Origin: Bacteroides caecimuris
GTDB lineage: Bacteria > Bacteroidota > Bacteroidia > Bacteroidales > Bacteroidaceae
Length of the DNA: 64,000 nucleotides
Assembly (NCBI RefSeq): GCF_001688725.2
Contig: NZ_CP015401.2
Coordinates: forward strand, 3,286,001-3,350,000
Direction of reading: 5' to 3'
This document shows positions 8,221 through 16,330 of the stretch, in pieces. Each line of letters begins with the position of its first letter. The first letter of the stretch is position 1. A program made the translations under genes and the position numbers. Below the pieces are notes generated by a model that made no database searches, was not told the DNA's origin, and worked only from the letters and a program-made list of their open reading frames with translations.

Positions 8221-9273
8221 TTATCGCCAGAACCGTATATACTTATCTTTCTCACGGTCCAACACACCTTCATCGACACAATCATCCAACCGGAACCATG
8301 AATGTTCTATCAATGAGCCTCTCTTTTTAGCAGAGTTATCCCAGTTGCCTATCACTTGTCCTTCATGAAGAACAATCGGATAAAACAGCCCATTATTGGT
8401 AAATGCTTTCGAGTAATGCTCTTTAGGCAAAACGTCTGTCCGGTCTTTATAGCCAAGCAAATATTCATCATAAGAAGGAAGAAGATGCAAACTGCCGGTA
8501 ACTTTTCCACGAGTCCGGCAATCTTCATGAATATACCATGTCTGTCCATTCCATTCTTCTGCCGTCAATTCCGAATCAATCAAGTAAATAGCTTGACGTG
8601 CATCTGTAATAGGCAACCCCGACCACCAGACAAAATCTTGCAAAACAGCAGGAGCATGACTACGAAAATAGCTTCTAGCCAAACGAGCCAAAGATTCATC
8701 TTTGGTCAATTCCGGCATCGGCGGAACACGCTCTTCCAAAAGCGCATACGTACATTTACTTCCTTTATCTTCCCCACTACATACAATCCCCACCTGCTCC
8801 GCACGAACCATAAAACGGGTCATACGATGATTATCCGCTACAATCCCCGAACGGTTAAAATACTCGGCAATCTCCTGCCTCGTCAGGCTTTTCTTCCCAC
8901 AAAGAATTTTCTCCAACAGATTATGACTTTTCGTATAGAGTTCTTCAGAAATTTCCAAGTCATGCCCTTTCGCATAAGACTCATTAGCAGATATAATGCG
9001 CCCAGCGGAAAGTTTCAACATCCACCGGATATCTTCTGCTGCTACAAGATGCCATGTCGGACGCATTACATGAGTCCGCAGGATTTCACCGTCACGCAGT
9101 GCTTTTTCCACAGTTTGAATCGTCGCCGACTTCAAACGCATCCCCACTGCCCATTTCACCATGGAATAATTCTGTGCCTGCATAGCTCCCATCCAGGACA
9201 CAAGTTCCTTGGGTTGAGAGAAAAGAGGACTTAATAACTGTTGGTTGAGTAAACGTATATTCGGTATTTTCAT
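8221..9273 (-). CDS. AlkZ-like winged-helix DNA glycosylase
   Basis: This 350-residue protein belongs to the winged-helix family HTH_42 (PF06224), which includes Streptomyces AlkZ and E. coli YcaQ (AlkX), glycosylases that unhook alkylated or crosslinked bases. The catalytic QxQ motif of the AlkZ branch is visible as Q32-A-Q34 in GAMQAQNYSM, whereas YcaQ has QxD. A further family segment is HVMRPTWHLVAAED (about residues 68-81). It stands alone, convergent to the DUF1349 gene, with no biosynthetic cluster next to it. Genotoxin self-resistance, the known AlkZ role, is therefore not supported here; general repair is more likely. Confidence 0.75.
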   Translation of the reverse strand: MKIPNIRLLNQQLLSPLFSQPKELVSWMGAMQAQNYSMVKWAVGMRLKSATIQTVEKALRDGEILRTHVMRPTWHLVAAEDIRWMLKLSAGRIISANESYAKGHDLEISEELYTKSHNLLEKILCGKKSLTRQEIAEYFNRSGIVADNHRMTRFMVRAEQVGIVCSGEDKGSKCTYALLEERVPPMPELTKDESLARLARSYFRSHAPAVLQDFVWWSGLPITDARQAIYLIDSELTAEEWNGQTWYIHEDCRTRGKVTGSLHLLPSYDEYLLGYKDRTDVLPKEHYSKAFTNNGLFYPIVLHEGQVIGNWDNSAKKRGSLIEHSWFRLDDCVDEGVLDREKDKYIRFWR

Positions 9274-9355
9274 TTTAATTTATTGCTATTTTATCAATAT
9301 AAAACAATAAGGCACACAACGATTTTAGTTTCGTGAGCTTATTATTAGTATATTG

Positions 9356-9363
9356 CAAATATA
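9356..9363 (-). promoter_or_regulatory. -7 box for the AlkZ-like gene
   Basis: The minus strand reads TATATTTG, matching TAnnTTTG, about 80 bases upstream of the gene start. Confidence 0.45.
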
Positions 9364-9424
9364 AAATTTCTTTCCATACAAATCATTGTTAATGATAAAA
9401 AGAATAAATAAGAAGATACAGATA

Positions 9425-9452
9425 TTGACTCAACTCCCTAGTCAAGAGTCAA
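9425..9452. promoter_or_regulatory. Inverted repeat upstream of aroA
   Basis: TTGACTC at 9425-9431 and GAGTCAA at 9446-9452 are inverted repeats 14 bases apart, about 55 bases upstream of the predicted aroA transcription start. It could be an operator; the spacing differs from the FNR-type palindrome found before the SDR gene. Confidence 0.3.
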
Positions 9453-9481
9453 AGCTAGTTGGAAGTCTCCGAATAAATCTC

Positions 9482-9489
9482 TACTTTTG
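9482..9489 (+). promoter_or_regulatory. -7 box for aroA
   Basis: TACTTTTG with a GTTG 20 bases upstream gives a plausible Bacteroides promoter ending 29 bases before the aroA start. Confidence 0.6.
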
Positions 9490-9518
9490 TACTCCATAAC
9501 AAAAGAATAGATCAAGAA

Positions 9519-10751
9519 ATGATGCTCTATAAACTCATCCCTCCTTCAGTAGTAACAGCAACTATCCAGTTGCCGGCTTCTAAAAGTATCAGTAATCGTG
9601 CATTAATCATCAATGCGCTGGGCAAAGGTATTTATCCTCCTGAAAACCTGTCCGATTGTGACGATACACAGGTGATGATAAAAGCTCTCACCGAAGGGAA
9701 AGAGACGATTGACATTATGGCTGCGGGCACTGCTATGCGTTTCCTTACCGCCTATTTAAGTGTGACTCCGGGGGAACGGACAATCACAGGAACAGCCCGT
9801 ATGCAGCAACGCCCGATACAGATATTAGTCAATGCGCTTCGTGAGTTAGGAGCTGAAATAGAGTATACCCGCAATGAAGGATACCCTCCCCTCCGCATCA
9901 AAGGTGCAGAATTGAAAGGAAACGAAATAACACTGAAAGGAAATGTCAGTTCCCAATATATATCTGCTCTATTGATGATAGGTCCGGCACTCAAAGACGG
10001 TTTGACTTTGCATTTAAGCGGTGAGATAATTTCCCGTCCTTATATCAATCTTACATTGCAACTGATGCAGGACTTTGGAGCCAAAGCCGCATGGACTTCT
10101 CCCAATAGCATTTCCGTTGCCCCACAGCCCTATCAGAGTATTCCTTTCAAAATAGAAAGTGACTGGAGCGCAGCTTCCTATTGGTATCAGATTGCCGCCT
10201 TATCTCCCAAAGCAGAAATTGAATTATTGGGGTTGTTTCATAACAGTTATCAGGGAGATAGCCGGGGAGCAGAAGTTTTCTCACGCTTAGGTATAACTAC
10301 CGAATTTACATCACAAGGTGTGAAACTGAAAAAAACAGGCAAAGCGCCGGAAAGACTGGAAGAAGACTTTGTCGACATTCCGGATTTGGCACAGACATTC
10401 GTTGTTACCTGTGCCTTGCTGAATATCCCTTTCCGCTTCACCGGATTACAAAGCCTGAAAATAAAAGAGACTGACCGTATTGCCGCCCTGCGAGCCGAAC
10501 TTAAAAAGCTGGGATATGTGATCGAGGAAGAAAATGACAGTATATTAATGTGGAACGGCGAACGATGTGAACCGGAAGAAACTCCGGTGATTGAAACCTA
10601 CGAAGACCATCGGATGGCAATGGCATTTGCACCGGCAATTATCCGCCATCCCAATTTACTCATTGCCGACCCGCAAGTCGTTACCAAATCATATCCCGGA
10701 TACTGGGAAGATTTGAAACAGGCTGGATTTCAGGTTATAAACGAAGGCTAA
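9519..10751 (+). CDS. aroA: 3-phosphoshikimate 1-carboxyvinyltransferase (EPSP synthase)
   Basis: A 410-residue EPSP synthase, which joins phosphoenolpyruvate to shikimate-3-phosphate in the chorismate pathway. The family's substrate-binding segment LPASKSISNRALI is near the N-terminus. The AAGTAMRFLTAYL segment (PEP-binding loop), the SDWSAASYW segment, the KIKETDRIAAL motif and YEDHRMAMAFA near the C-terminus are all intact. The length is slightly shorter than E. coli AroA (427). The start at 9519 could also be the second Met (9522). A Crp/Fnr-type regulator begins 12 bases after the stop in the same frame. Confidence 0.95.
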   Translation: MMLYKLIPPSVVTATIQLPASKSISNRALIINALGKGIYPPENLSDCDDTQVMIKALTEGKETIDIMAAGTAMRFLTAYLSVTPGERTITGTARMQQRPIQILVNALRELGAEIEYTRNEGYPPLRIKGAELKGNEITLKGNVSSQYISALLMIGPALKDGLTLHLSGEIISRPYINLTLQLMQDFGAKAAWTSPNSISVAPQPYQSIPFKIESDWSAASYWYQIAALSPKAEIELLGLFHNSYQGDSRGAEVFSRLGITTEFTSQGVKLKKTGKAPERLEEDFVDIPDLAQTFVVTCALLNIPFRFTGLQSLKIKETDRIAALRAELKKLGYVIEEENDSILMWNGERCEPEETPVIETYEDHRMAMAFAPAIIRHPNLLIADPQVVTKSYPGYWEDLKQAGFQVINEG

Positions 10752-10763
10752 TTTTCATACGCT

Positions 10764-11333
10764 TTGGAAGATTTCAACAAATACACTTCCCACATCAACT
10801 ACTCCCCTATTGTAGATTTTGTATTACAACAGGGGAAGCAGACCTATTATAAGAAAGGAGACTACTTTTCCCGCCAAGGAGAAGTATGCAAAACAATGGG
10901 GTTCGTCAGTTCCGGTTCTTTCCGGTACTGTTGCACCAACAGTGTAGGCGAAAACAGCATTGTAGGCTATACTTTCGATCATTCTTTTGTTGGCAACTAT
11001 CCGGCTTTTCAGTTACAGAACCAATCAAATGTAGATATACAAGCCTTGTGTGACTGTTCGGTATACGTAATCAATTACCAGCAAATGGCAGACTTCTACG
11101 ATACCAACGACGCTCACCAAAAATTGGGGCGTCGCATTGCAGAAACTTTGCTGTGGGAAGTCTACGACCGGATGATTTCGATGTACAGCCTGACACCGGA
11201 AGAACGCTATCTTGAAATTATCAACCGTTGTCCCGACTTACTGAAACTGATAACTTTAAAAGAACTAGCTTCCTATCTTCTGATTCGTCCCGAAACATTA
11301 AGTCGTATCCGAAGAAAAGTCGTACAAAAATAA
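10764..11333 (+). CDS. Crp/Fnr family transcriptional regulator with TTG start
   Basis: A 189-residue regulator with a cyclic-nucleotide-binding-like beta-barrel (about residues 15-115), a long dimer helix, and a C-terminal winged helix. The recognition helix reads RPETLSRIRR, with E177, S180 and R181 in the E-x-x-S-R arrangement used by E. coli FNR; CRP has glycine at the serine position. Cysteines are present (C42, C56, C57 and others) but not in the FNR iron-sulfur pattern, so the signal is unknown. The start is inferred as TTG at 10764 because the in-frame stop of aroA lies just upstream and the first in-frame ATG falls inside the barrel. It is probably co-transcribed with aroA. Confidence 0.8.
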   Translation: MEDFNKYTSHINYSPIVDFVLQQGKQTYYKKGDYFSRQGEVCKTMGFVSSGSFRYCCTNSVGENSIVGYTFDHSFVGNYPAFQLQNQSNVDIQALCDCSVYVINYQQMADFYDTNDAHQKLGRRIAETLLWEVYDRMISMYSLTPEERYLEIINRCPDLLKLITLKELASYLLIRPETLSRIRRKVVQK

Positions 11334-11335
11334 AT

Positions 11336-11353
11336 TCTTGATTTCAATCAAGA
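11336..11353. promoter_or_regulatory. FNR-type operator palindrome
   Basis: TCTTGATTTCAATCAAGA is a perfect palindrome with 7-bp arms and a TTCA spacer. It contains TTGAT-N4-ATCAA, the exact FNR consensus. Its centre lies about 40 bases upstream of the predicted transcription start of the SDR gene, where FNR-type activators usually bind. It begins right after the Crp/Fnr gene. Confidence 0.7.
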
Positions 11354-11373
11354 GTTTATTTATTCCCTACCCT

Positions 11374-11381
11374 TACTTTTG
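11374..11381 (+). promoter_or_regulatory. -7 box for the SDR gene
   Basis: TACTTTTG matches the -7 consensus and lies 27 bases before the SDR start codon. It shows that the SDR gene has its own promoter rather than depending only on aroA readthrough. Confidence 0.65.
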
Positions 11382-11407
11382 CGGGCAAACAAAGTATACG
11401 GTATTTC

Positions 11408-12124
11408 ATGAAAAAAATTATAATTATAGGTGCAACTTCCGGCATCGGTCGTGGATTGGCAGAAGTCTATTCTCAAGAAGATTATCTTATCGGCATTACC
11501 GGTCGCAGAGAAAATCTATTAGAAGAGGTATGCGCCCAGGACAAAAACAAACTATTCTATCAAGTGTGCGACATCACCGATACACAAGCTACCATTTCAT
11601 CCCTCGAAACTCTCACTCAAAAGATGGGTGGAATGGATATATTGATTATCTGTGCCGGGACCGGAGAACTAAATCCCGAACTCTCCTACCAATTGGAAGA
11701 ACCTACCTTACTAACGAACGTGATAGGATTTACCAACATCGCAGACTGGGGTTTCCGATATTTCGAACAGCAAAAAAGCGGGCATCTGGTTACCATTTCC
11801 TCTGTTGGAGGTACGCGCGGCAGTGGCATCGCTCCTGCCTACAACGCGTCGAAAGCCTATCAAATCAACTATATGGAAGGACTACGACAAAAAGCAACTA
11901 AATCTCCTTATTCTATTTACACTACCGATATTCGTCCCGGATTTGTAGACACCGCTATGGCAAAAGGAGAAGGATTGTTCTGGGTTACTCCCGTTGAGAA
12001 AGCCGTGAAACAAATTAAAAAGGCTATTTCTAAAAAGAAAAAAGTAGCTTTCATTTCCAAAAGATGGAGATATGTAACTATCCTGTTTCGTCTGTTGCCA
12101 TCTGCTATTTATTGCCGGATGTAA
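11408..12124 (+). CDS. Short-chain dehydrogenase/reductase
   Basis: A 238-residue classical SDR. The cofactor motif GATSGIG is at residues 8-14, followed by TGRR (an arginine suggests NADPH preference). NNAG is replaced by CAGTG. The catalytic serine is in TISSVGG and the YNASK motif supplies Tyr and Lys. The C-terminus is basic (KKAISKKKKVAF) and then hydrophobic, so it may touch the membrane. The substrate is unknown. An FNR-type palindrome and a promoter lie directly upstream, so the neighbouring Crp/Fnr protein is the likely regulator. The 3' end overlaps the convergent peptidase gene by 20 bases. Confidence 0.85.
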   Translation: MKKIIIIGATSGIGRGLAEVYSQEDYLIGITGRRENLLEEVCAQDKNKLFYQVCDITDTQATISSLETLTQKMGGMDILIICAGTGELNPELSYQLEEPTLLTNVIGFTNIADWGFRYFEQQKSGHLVTISSVGGTRGSGIAPAYNASKAYQINYMEGLRQKATKSPYSIYTTDIRPGFVDTAMAKGEGLFWVTPVEKAVKQIKKAISKKKKVAFISKRWRYVTILFRLLPSAIYCRM

Positions 12125-13121
12125 AACTCTTCTCATTTGCCATCTTCCACATATTGAGAAAAGAGGCTTTGGTGATTTCTACAACCTTATCCCAATTCAG
12201 CTGGTCTGCATGATCGGAAGGCTGGTGATAATCAGGATGCCCGTCTGTATGATACCAGATGATCGGAATACCTACTTTGGCAAACGAACCGTTATCACTT
12301 CCTCCTATCGGATTTTCCCAAGCACGGTAATCCGGTTCCAATTGCAAACCGTATTTTCTGATATCCTCTTTCAACCAATCCTCAAAGACCGGATGGGCGG
12401 CTGTGTAGAAATAAACGACCTGTTTGGGCTGTTGAGGTTTGTTGTTACGGCCAATCATGTCAAAGTTCAGATAGCCTTTGATTTGAGACAGGAAAGGACA
12501 AGTTTGTACAAAATATTTAGAGCCAAGCAGTCCTTTTTCTTCTCCATCCCAAAAAGCAAAAATTACATTTCTTTCGGGTTGCTGCCCACTGGCTAAAAAG
12601 GCTCTTGCTATTTGCAACACTGCCGATACACCGGAAGCATTATCGTCAGCCCCATTGTATATTTGGTCGCCATCGAGTGCAGGATCAATACCTAAATGGT
12701 CGAAGTGAGCCCCCACAATCACATATTCTTTGGTGTTTTTGCCGGGAATCATACCCAACACATTCCTCATGGAAAGCTTTTGGTGAACTTCCTGTTTCAG
12801 TTTAGCTATAGAATCTGGATGCACTTCCAGACGTCCTTTTTTCTGACGTTCTTTACGGTAAGCATCAAAAGGCTGGAAATAGCTGTCAGCCAAAGGTGAT
12901 ACTCCCATCCATTGCAACAAAGAAACAATATATTCCGAAGTCACACGCGAACCGTGAAACCCAGCCTCACGCCCTTGCAATTCATCACTAGCCAAAAAAT
13001 TGATAGTAGCCTCGGCAGAGAAACGGTTGATACTCTGCAACCCTTTTTCTACGTTAGTTTGGGCCGATAACAACAATGGAAAATTACACAAGAGAGAAAG
13101 AAGCAAGATATTTTTCTTCAT
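12105..13121 (-). CDS. M28 family zinc aminopeptidase, secreted
   Basis: A 338-residue exported peptidase with a signal peptide ending near LLSAQ. The M28 metal-binding set is complete: GAHFDH (His, Asp), NGADDNASG (bridging Asp), WDGEEKGLLGS (catalytic Glu and metal Glu), FDMIGR (Asp) and PSDHADQ (His). A PA-type insertion is not obvious. Members cleave N-terminal residues from peptides; in Bacteroidota related enzymes act in the periplasm. It follows the LRR lipoprotein gene by 36 bases on the same strand, so the two may form an operon. It overlaps the SDR gene by 20 bases at the 3' ends. Confidence 0.88.
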   Translation of the reverse strand: MKKNILLLSLLCNFPLLLSAQTNVEKGLQSINRFSAEATINFLASDELQGREAGFHGSRVTSEYIVSLLQWMGVSPLADSYFQPFDAYRKERQKKGRLEVHPDSIAKLKQEVHQKLSMRNVLGMIPGKNTKEYVIVGAHFDHLGIDPALDGDQIYNGADDNASGVSAVLQIARAFLASGQQPERNVIFAFWDGEEKGLLGSKYFVQTCPFLSQIKGYLNFDMIGRNNKPQQPKQVVYFYTAAHPVFEDWLKEDIRKYGLQLEPDYRAWENPIGGSDNGSFAKVGIPIIWYHTDGHPDYHQPSDHADQLNWDKVVEITKASFLNMWKMANEKSFTSGNK

Positions 13122-13157
13122 GATGTATATAAGATAAAAAAAACAATCGCCTATACT

Positions 13158-14282
13158 TTACTTATTTTCAATTATCCAGTTTTTATCATTCAAGATATTT
13201 CTATTACAATCATCTGCTCCCGGATTATCATTAAAAGAAATCCGATATTGGCGGGGAGGAGTCGGATAATAAATAGCAGGTTCCGGCACTTGCCCCAAGG
13301 AATCAAACAGGGTATTCAAAGCATCCTCATCCAACTGATTCGAGTGACAATAAAGATGTCCCAACAGACTTCCTTGCGGTACCATTAAACGAGTTAGCTG
13401 ATTATGTTCACAACGCAATTCACTGATATTAGGATGATCGGATAGATCAAGTTCGGTCAATTTATTGTATGAACAACTTAATTCCCTTAAAGAAGGGCAA
13501 CATTTCAATATATCAGTAATTGATTGGAAAGCACACCCTTGTATCAATATCGCAGAAATTGAAGTATTCTCGTTCAATTCCAAATGGGACAATACTTCAT
13601 TAGAACTCAAATCAATATCGCGCAATGCCGGCAAGTTTTTAAGGGAAAGGGAAGAAAAACCATTATAAAAACAATATAAACTTCTCACTTCCGGATGATT
13701 GCCAAACTCTATTGAAGCCAATTTGGGATTAGAATAAACGTGTATAGACTGCAATCGGAAACAATCCTCAATCTCCAAATGCTCCAAATCAGCGAAACTA
13801 CCGATATTAATACTTTCCACATTAGGACAGAAGGTATTCAAGTCCAATTCGCGAGTATCAGAAATGCTATTCAAAGCTAGAGATTTCATTCGCGGCATAT
13901 TTCCCAAATAAAGATTACTCAAAGGAAGAAGCAAACCACTTATATCGATAAGTTGCAGCTCTTCAGCCCAAATCCTCACTTCATATACTCCTTTATTTCC
14001 ATATTTATATCTCACTCCGCCATTCATTGAAGAAGGATCTTCTATTTTCTGTATACGACCGTTTCCCCAATCTATCACCATTCGTCCCCCACTTGCTACG
14101 ATGTCCAACTGCCGCCAGTCTCCTACAACATTTACTGTAAAGCGAATCGTGTTTTCATCTGTCAATGCCGGAAAATCAAAATCATCTCCAAACACTCTGT
14201 TATCAGTATCTTTACAGGCAGCAAGAGTAGTGAATAAGATAACCACCCACATACTCCGAACGAATACACTCTGTCTTTTCAT
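13158..14282 (-). CDS. Leucine-rich-repeat lipoprotein
   Basis: I place the start at the ATG ending at 14282, because the resulting N-terminus (MKRQSVFVRSM..., then LAAC) is a proper lipoprotein signal. The longer frame to 14336 would run through the promoter. The mature protein has an N-terminal beta domain (about residues 30-110, with GDWRQLDIVASGG). It then has roughly ten irregular leucine-rich repeats (LxxLxLxxN/xLxxLxC type), related to Bacteroides surface LRR proteins. It probably sits on the outer membrane and binds proteins or glycans. The M28 peptidase gene follows on the same strand. Confidence 0.8.
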   Translation of the reverse strand: MKRQSVFVRSMWVVILFTTLAACKDTDNRVFGDDFDFPALTDENTIRFTVNVVGDWRQLDIVASGGRMVIDWGNGRIQKIEDPSSMNGGVRYKYGNKGVYEVRIWAEELQLIDISGLLLPLSNLYLGNMPRMKSLALNSISDTRELDLNTFCPNVESINIGSFADLEHLEIEDCFRLQSIHVYSNPKLASIEFGNHPEVRSLYCFYNGFSSLSLKNLPALRDIDLSSNEVLSHLELNENTSISAILIQGCAFQSITDILKCCPSLRELSCSYNKLTELDLSDHPNISELRCEHNQLTRLMVPQGSLLGHLYCHSNQLDEDALNTLFDSLGQVPEPAIYYPTPPRQYRISFNDNPGADDCNRNILNDKNWIIENK

Positions 14283-14305
14283 CTTGTATTTAAGTTGGTA
14301 ACATA

Positions 14306-14313
14306 CAAAAGTA
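14306..14313 (-). promoter_or_regulatory. -7 box for the LRR lipoprotein gene
   Basis: The minus strand reads TACTTTTG, 24 bases upstream of the chosen start at 14282. Its position supports the shorter start. Confidence 0.6.
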
Positions 14314-14346
14314 CGAAAGAAATAGATAGCATACAAAATTTATAAG

Positions 14347-14354
14347 TAACTTTG
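14347..14354 (+). promoter_or_regulatory. -7 box for the 14386 operon
   Basis: TAACTTTG, 32 bases before the ATG at 14386, divergent from the LRR gene promoter. It probably drives the run of genes from 14386 to 16259. Confidence 0.6.
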
Positions 14355-14385
14355 CACAGAATTGATTGGTAACTGTTATATTATC

Positions 14386-14802
14386 ATGTGGATACTTATT
14401 ATAAGTCTGGTGTTGCTGGGTGTCATTGCACTGATAGCCGGGATCATCCGCAACAAAAGACTGCAAAAGAAAATAGAAAAAGGCGAACTGGACCGTATGC
14501 CGGAAGTGAAGGAAGTAGATGCGGAATGCTGCGGACAACACGAAGTATGCGAACGGGATAGCCTGCTGGCAGCTGTCAGCAAAAAGATAGAATACTACGA
14601 TGACGAAGAACTGGACCAGTTCATTGGCAGGACAGGAGATGCGTATACAGAAGAAGAGACAGAAATGTTTCGGGATGTATTGTATACGACACTGGATGTA
14701 GAAGTGGCGGGATGGGTACGTAGCCTTCAGCTCCGTGGCATTGAATTACCGGATGATCTCAAAGATGAGGTCTTTCTGATTATCGGAGAAAGAAGAACAT
14801 GA
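14386..14802 (+). CDS. Conserved membrane-anchored acidic protein, unknown function
   Basis: A 138-residue protein starting at ATG 14386; the longer frame to 14362 begins just after the promoter and is unlikely. It has one N-terminal membrane helix (WILIISLVLLGVIALIAGII), a charged linker, and a short CCGQHEVCERD cluster with three cysteines and a histidine that could bind metal. A soluble acidic C-terminal half rich in Glu and Asp follows. I do not recognise a named family. It overlaps the metal ABC permease by 4 bases (ATGA), so a link to metal transport is likely. Confidence 0.65.
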   Translation: MWILIISLVLLGVIALIAGIIRNKRLQKKIEKGELDRMPEVKEVDAECCGQHEVCERDSLLAAVSKKIEYYDDEELDQFIGRTGDAYTEEETEMFRDVLYTTLDVEVAGWVRSLQLRGIELPDDLKDEVFLIIGERRT

Positions 14803-15608
14803 ATCTACTACAATATACATTCTTTCAACATGCCCTGCTGGGAAGTCTGTTGGCGAGCATCGCCTGTGGGATTATCGGTACATACATCGTAACCCGCCGC
14901 CTAGTATTTATCAGCGGAGGAATCACTCATGCTTCTTTCGGAGGAATCGGATTAGGATTGTTTGCCGGAATTTCCCCGATACTCTCGGCAGCCGTATTTT
15001 CGGTATTATCTGCTTTTGGTGTCGAGTGGCTTAGCAGGAGGAAAGATATGCGCGAAGATTCTGCCATTGCAGTATTTTGGACGTTAGGGATGGCACTCGG
15101 AATTATGTTCAGCTTCCTGTCACCGGGATTTGCGCCCGACCTGTCGGCTTACCTCTTCGGCAATATCCTGACCATCAATCCAATCGACTTATGGATGCTC
15201 GGTATATTGGCACTGATACTGACCGGATTCTTTTATTTGTTTATCCGCCCTATCGTATATATTGCCTTTGACCGTGAGTTTGCACGTTCGCAAAAGATTC
15301 CGGTAGAGATATTCGAATATGTGTTGATGATGTTCATTGCGCTGACCATTGTAGCCTGCCTGCGTATGGTAGGCATCGTACTCGCCATTTCTCTTCTCAC
15401 CATTCCACAGATGACAGCCAACTTGTTCACTTATAGTTTCAAGAAGATTATCTGGTTATCAATCGGCATCGGTTTCTTGGGCTGCCTGGGTGGATTATTT
15501 ATTTCTTATCACTGGAAAGTTCCTTCGGGAGCTTCCATCATATTCTTCTCTATCCTGATTTACGCCGTTTGTAAAATCGGAAAGAGTTGTTGCAGGAAAA
15601 AGTCATAA
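14799..15608 (+). CDS. Metal ABC transporter permease (ZnuB/MntB type)
   Basis: A 269-residue ABC-3 family permease with about eight membrane helices. The family signature segments GGITHASFGGIGLGLF and DLSAYLFGNIL and the conserved DREFARSQKI loop are visible. These permeases import zinc, manganese or iron using an ATPase and a metal-binding protein. Neither partner gene is adjacent; upstream is instead the cysteine-containing membrane-anchored protein, translationally coupled by a 4-base overlap. The ATPase must be supplied from elsewhere. Confidence 0.88.
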   Translation: MNLLQYTFFQHALLGSLLASIACGIIGTYIVTRRLVFISGGITHASFGGIGLGLFAGISPILSAAVFSVLSAFGVEWLSRRKDMREDSAIAVFWTLGMALGIMFSFLSPGFAPDLSAYLFGNILTINPIDLWMLGILALILTGFFYLFIRPIVYIAFDREFARSQKIPVEIFEYVLMMFIALTIVACLRMVGIVLAISLLTIPQMTANLFTYSFKKIIWLSIGIGFLGCLGGLFISYHWKVPSGASIIFFSILIYAVCKIGKSCCRKKS

Positions 15609-15621
15609 TAATAGATAGTAT

Positions 15622-16035
15622 ATGGAAATCAAAATTCAATCACTGGAAAGTATCCATGAAGCAGCCCGTGAATTTATCGCTGCTATGGGCGACAACACTG
15701 TATTTGCTTTATACGGAAAGATGGGTGCCGGCAAAACGACATTTGTCAAAGCGCTTTGCGAAGAATTGGGCGTAACGGATGTTATCACTTCTCCTACTTT
15801 TGCTATTGTCAACGAATATCGTTCGGACGAAACCGGAGAATTAATCTATCACTTCGATTTTTACCGTATCAAGAAACTAAGCGAAGTGTATGACATGGGG
15901 TACGAAGATTATTTCTACAGTGGCGCTCTCTGCTTTATCGAATGGCCGGAACTTATAGAAGAATTACTTCCGGGAAATGCCGTAAAAGTAACGATTGAAG
16001 AACTGGAAGACGGAAATAGAGTAATCAGACTATGA
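15622..16035 (+). CDS. tsaE: tRNA threonylcarbamoyladenosine synthesis ATPase TsaE
   Basis: A 137-residue TsaE (YjeE) protein. The P-loop GKMGAGKTT begins at residue 32-33 (K38, T39), and [10 protein letters not shown] and HFDFYRI are conserved family segments. TsaE cycles ATP to reset the TsaB-TsaD complex that makes the universal t6A37 tRNA modification. It starts 13 bases after the permease and overlaps the next small gene by 4 bases. Confidence 0.93.
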   Translation: MEIKIQSLESIHEAAREFIAAMGDNTVFALYGKMGAGKTTFVKALCEELGVTDVITSPTFAIVNEYRSDETGELIYHFDFYRIKKLSEVYDMGYEDYFYSGALCFIEWPELIEELLPGNAVKVTIEELEDGNRVIRL

Positions 16036-16259
16036 CCGGACAATATATCGTACAAGGAATCTTTGCGCTAGCAGGAATCGTCTCCCTGCTGGCGTCATTG
16101 TTGAACTGGAACTGGTTCTTTACAACGCGCAACGCACAAACCATTGTCCGGAATGTAGGACGCAACCGGGCACGACTCTTCTATGGAATACTGGGAATTA
16201 TCATCATTGGAATGGCTATATTCTTCTTTGTGGAAACACGGAAAGCCATAGAAGGATAA
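16032..16259 (+). CDS. Small membrane protein, Imm17-like
   Basis: A 75-residue protein with two membrane helices separated by a basic loop ([16 protein letters not shown]). The NWNWFF segment after helix one and the GR..AR..Y pattern resemble the Imm17 family of predicted immunity proteins. That assignment is from memory of the family pattern and is moderate at best. It overlaps tsaE by 4 bases (ATGA) and no toxin gene is nearby. It may be a domesticated membrane protein rather than a working immunity protein. Confidence 0.55.
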   Translation: MTGQYIVQGIFALAGIVSLLASLLNWNWFFTTRNAQTIVRNVGRNRARLFYGILGIIIIGMAIFFFVETRKAIEG

Positions 16260-16279
16260 TATGTTTTTAAGAGAATCCT

Positions 16280-16310
16280 TTTGTTTTCTTCCCTTTTTTT
16301 ACTATTTTTG
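16280..16310 (+). promoter_or_regulatory. Promoter of the mntA-hepT pair
   Basis: A TTTG at 16280-16283 and a TATTTTTG at 16303-16310 are 19 bases apart, a full match to the Bacteroides -33/-7 architecture. An AGGAGG ribosome-binding-like sequence (16317-16322), unusual in Bacteroides, precedes the GTG start. Confidence 0.65.
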
Positions 16311-16330
16311 TATGAAAGGAGGATAGAAAA

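Noticed and set aside
8356-9234. 292-codon open frame on the plus strand
   Set aside because: It is antisense to the AlkZ-like gene and rich in His, Ile and Arg as expected from a shadow frame.
11338-11901. 187-codon plus-strand frame
   Set aside because: It overlaps the SDR gene in another frame, covers the promoter and operator, and has a shadow-like composition (many Arg and Ser).
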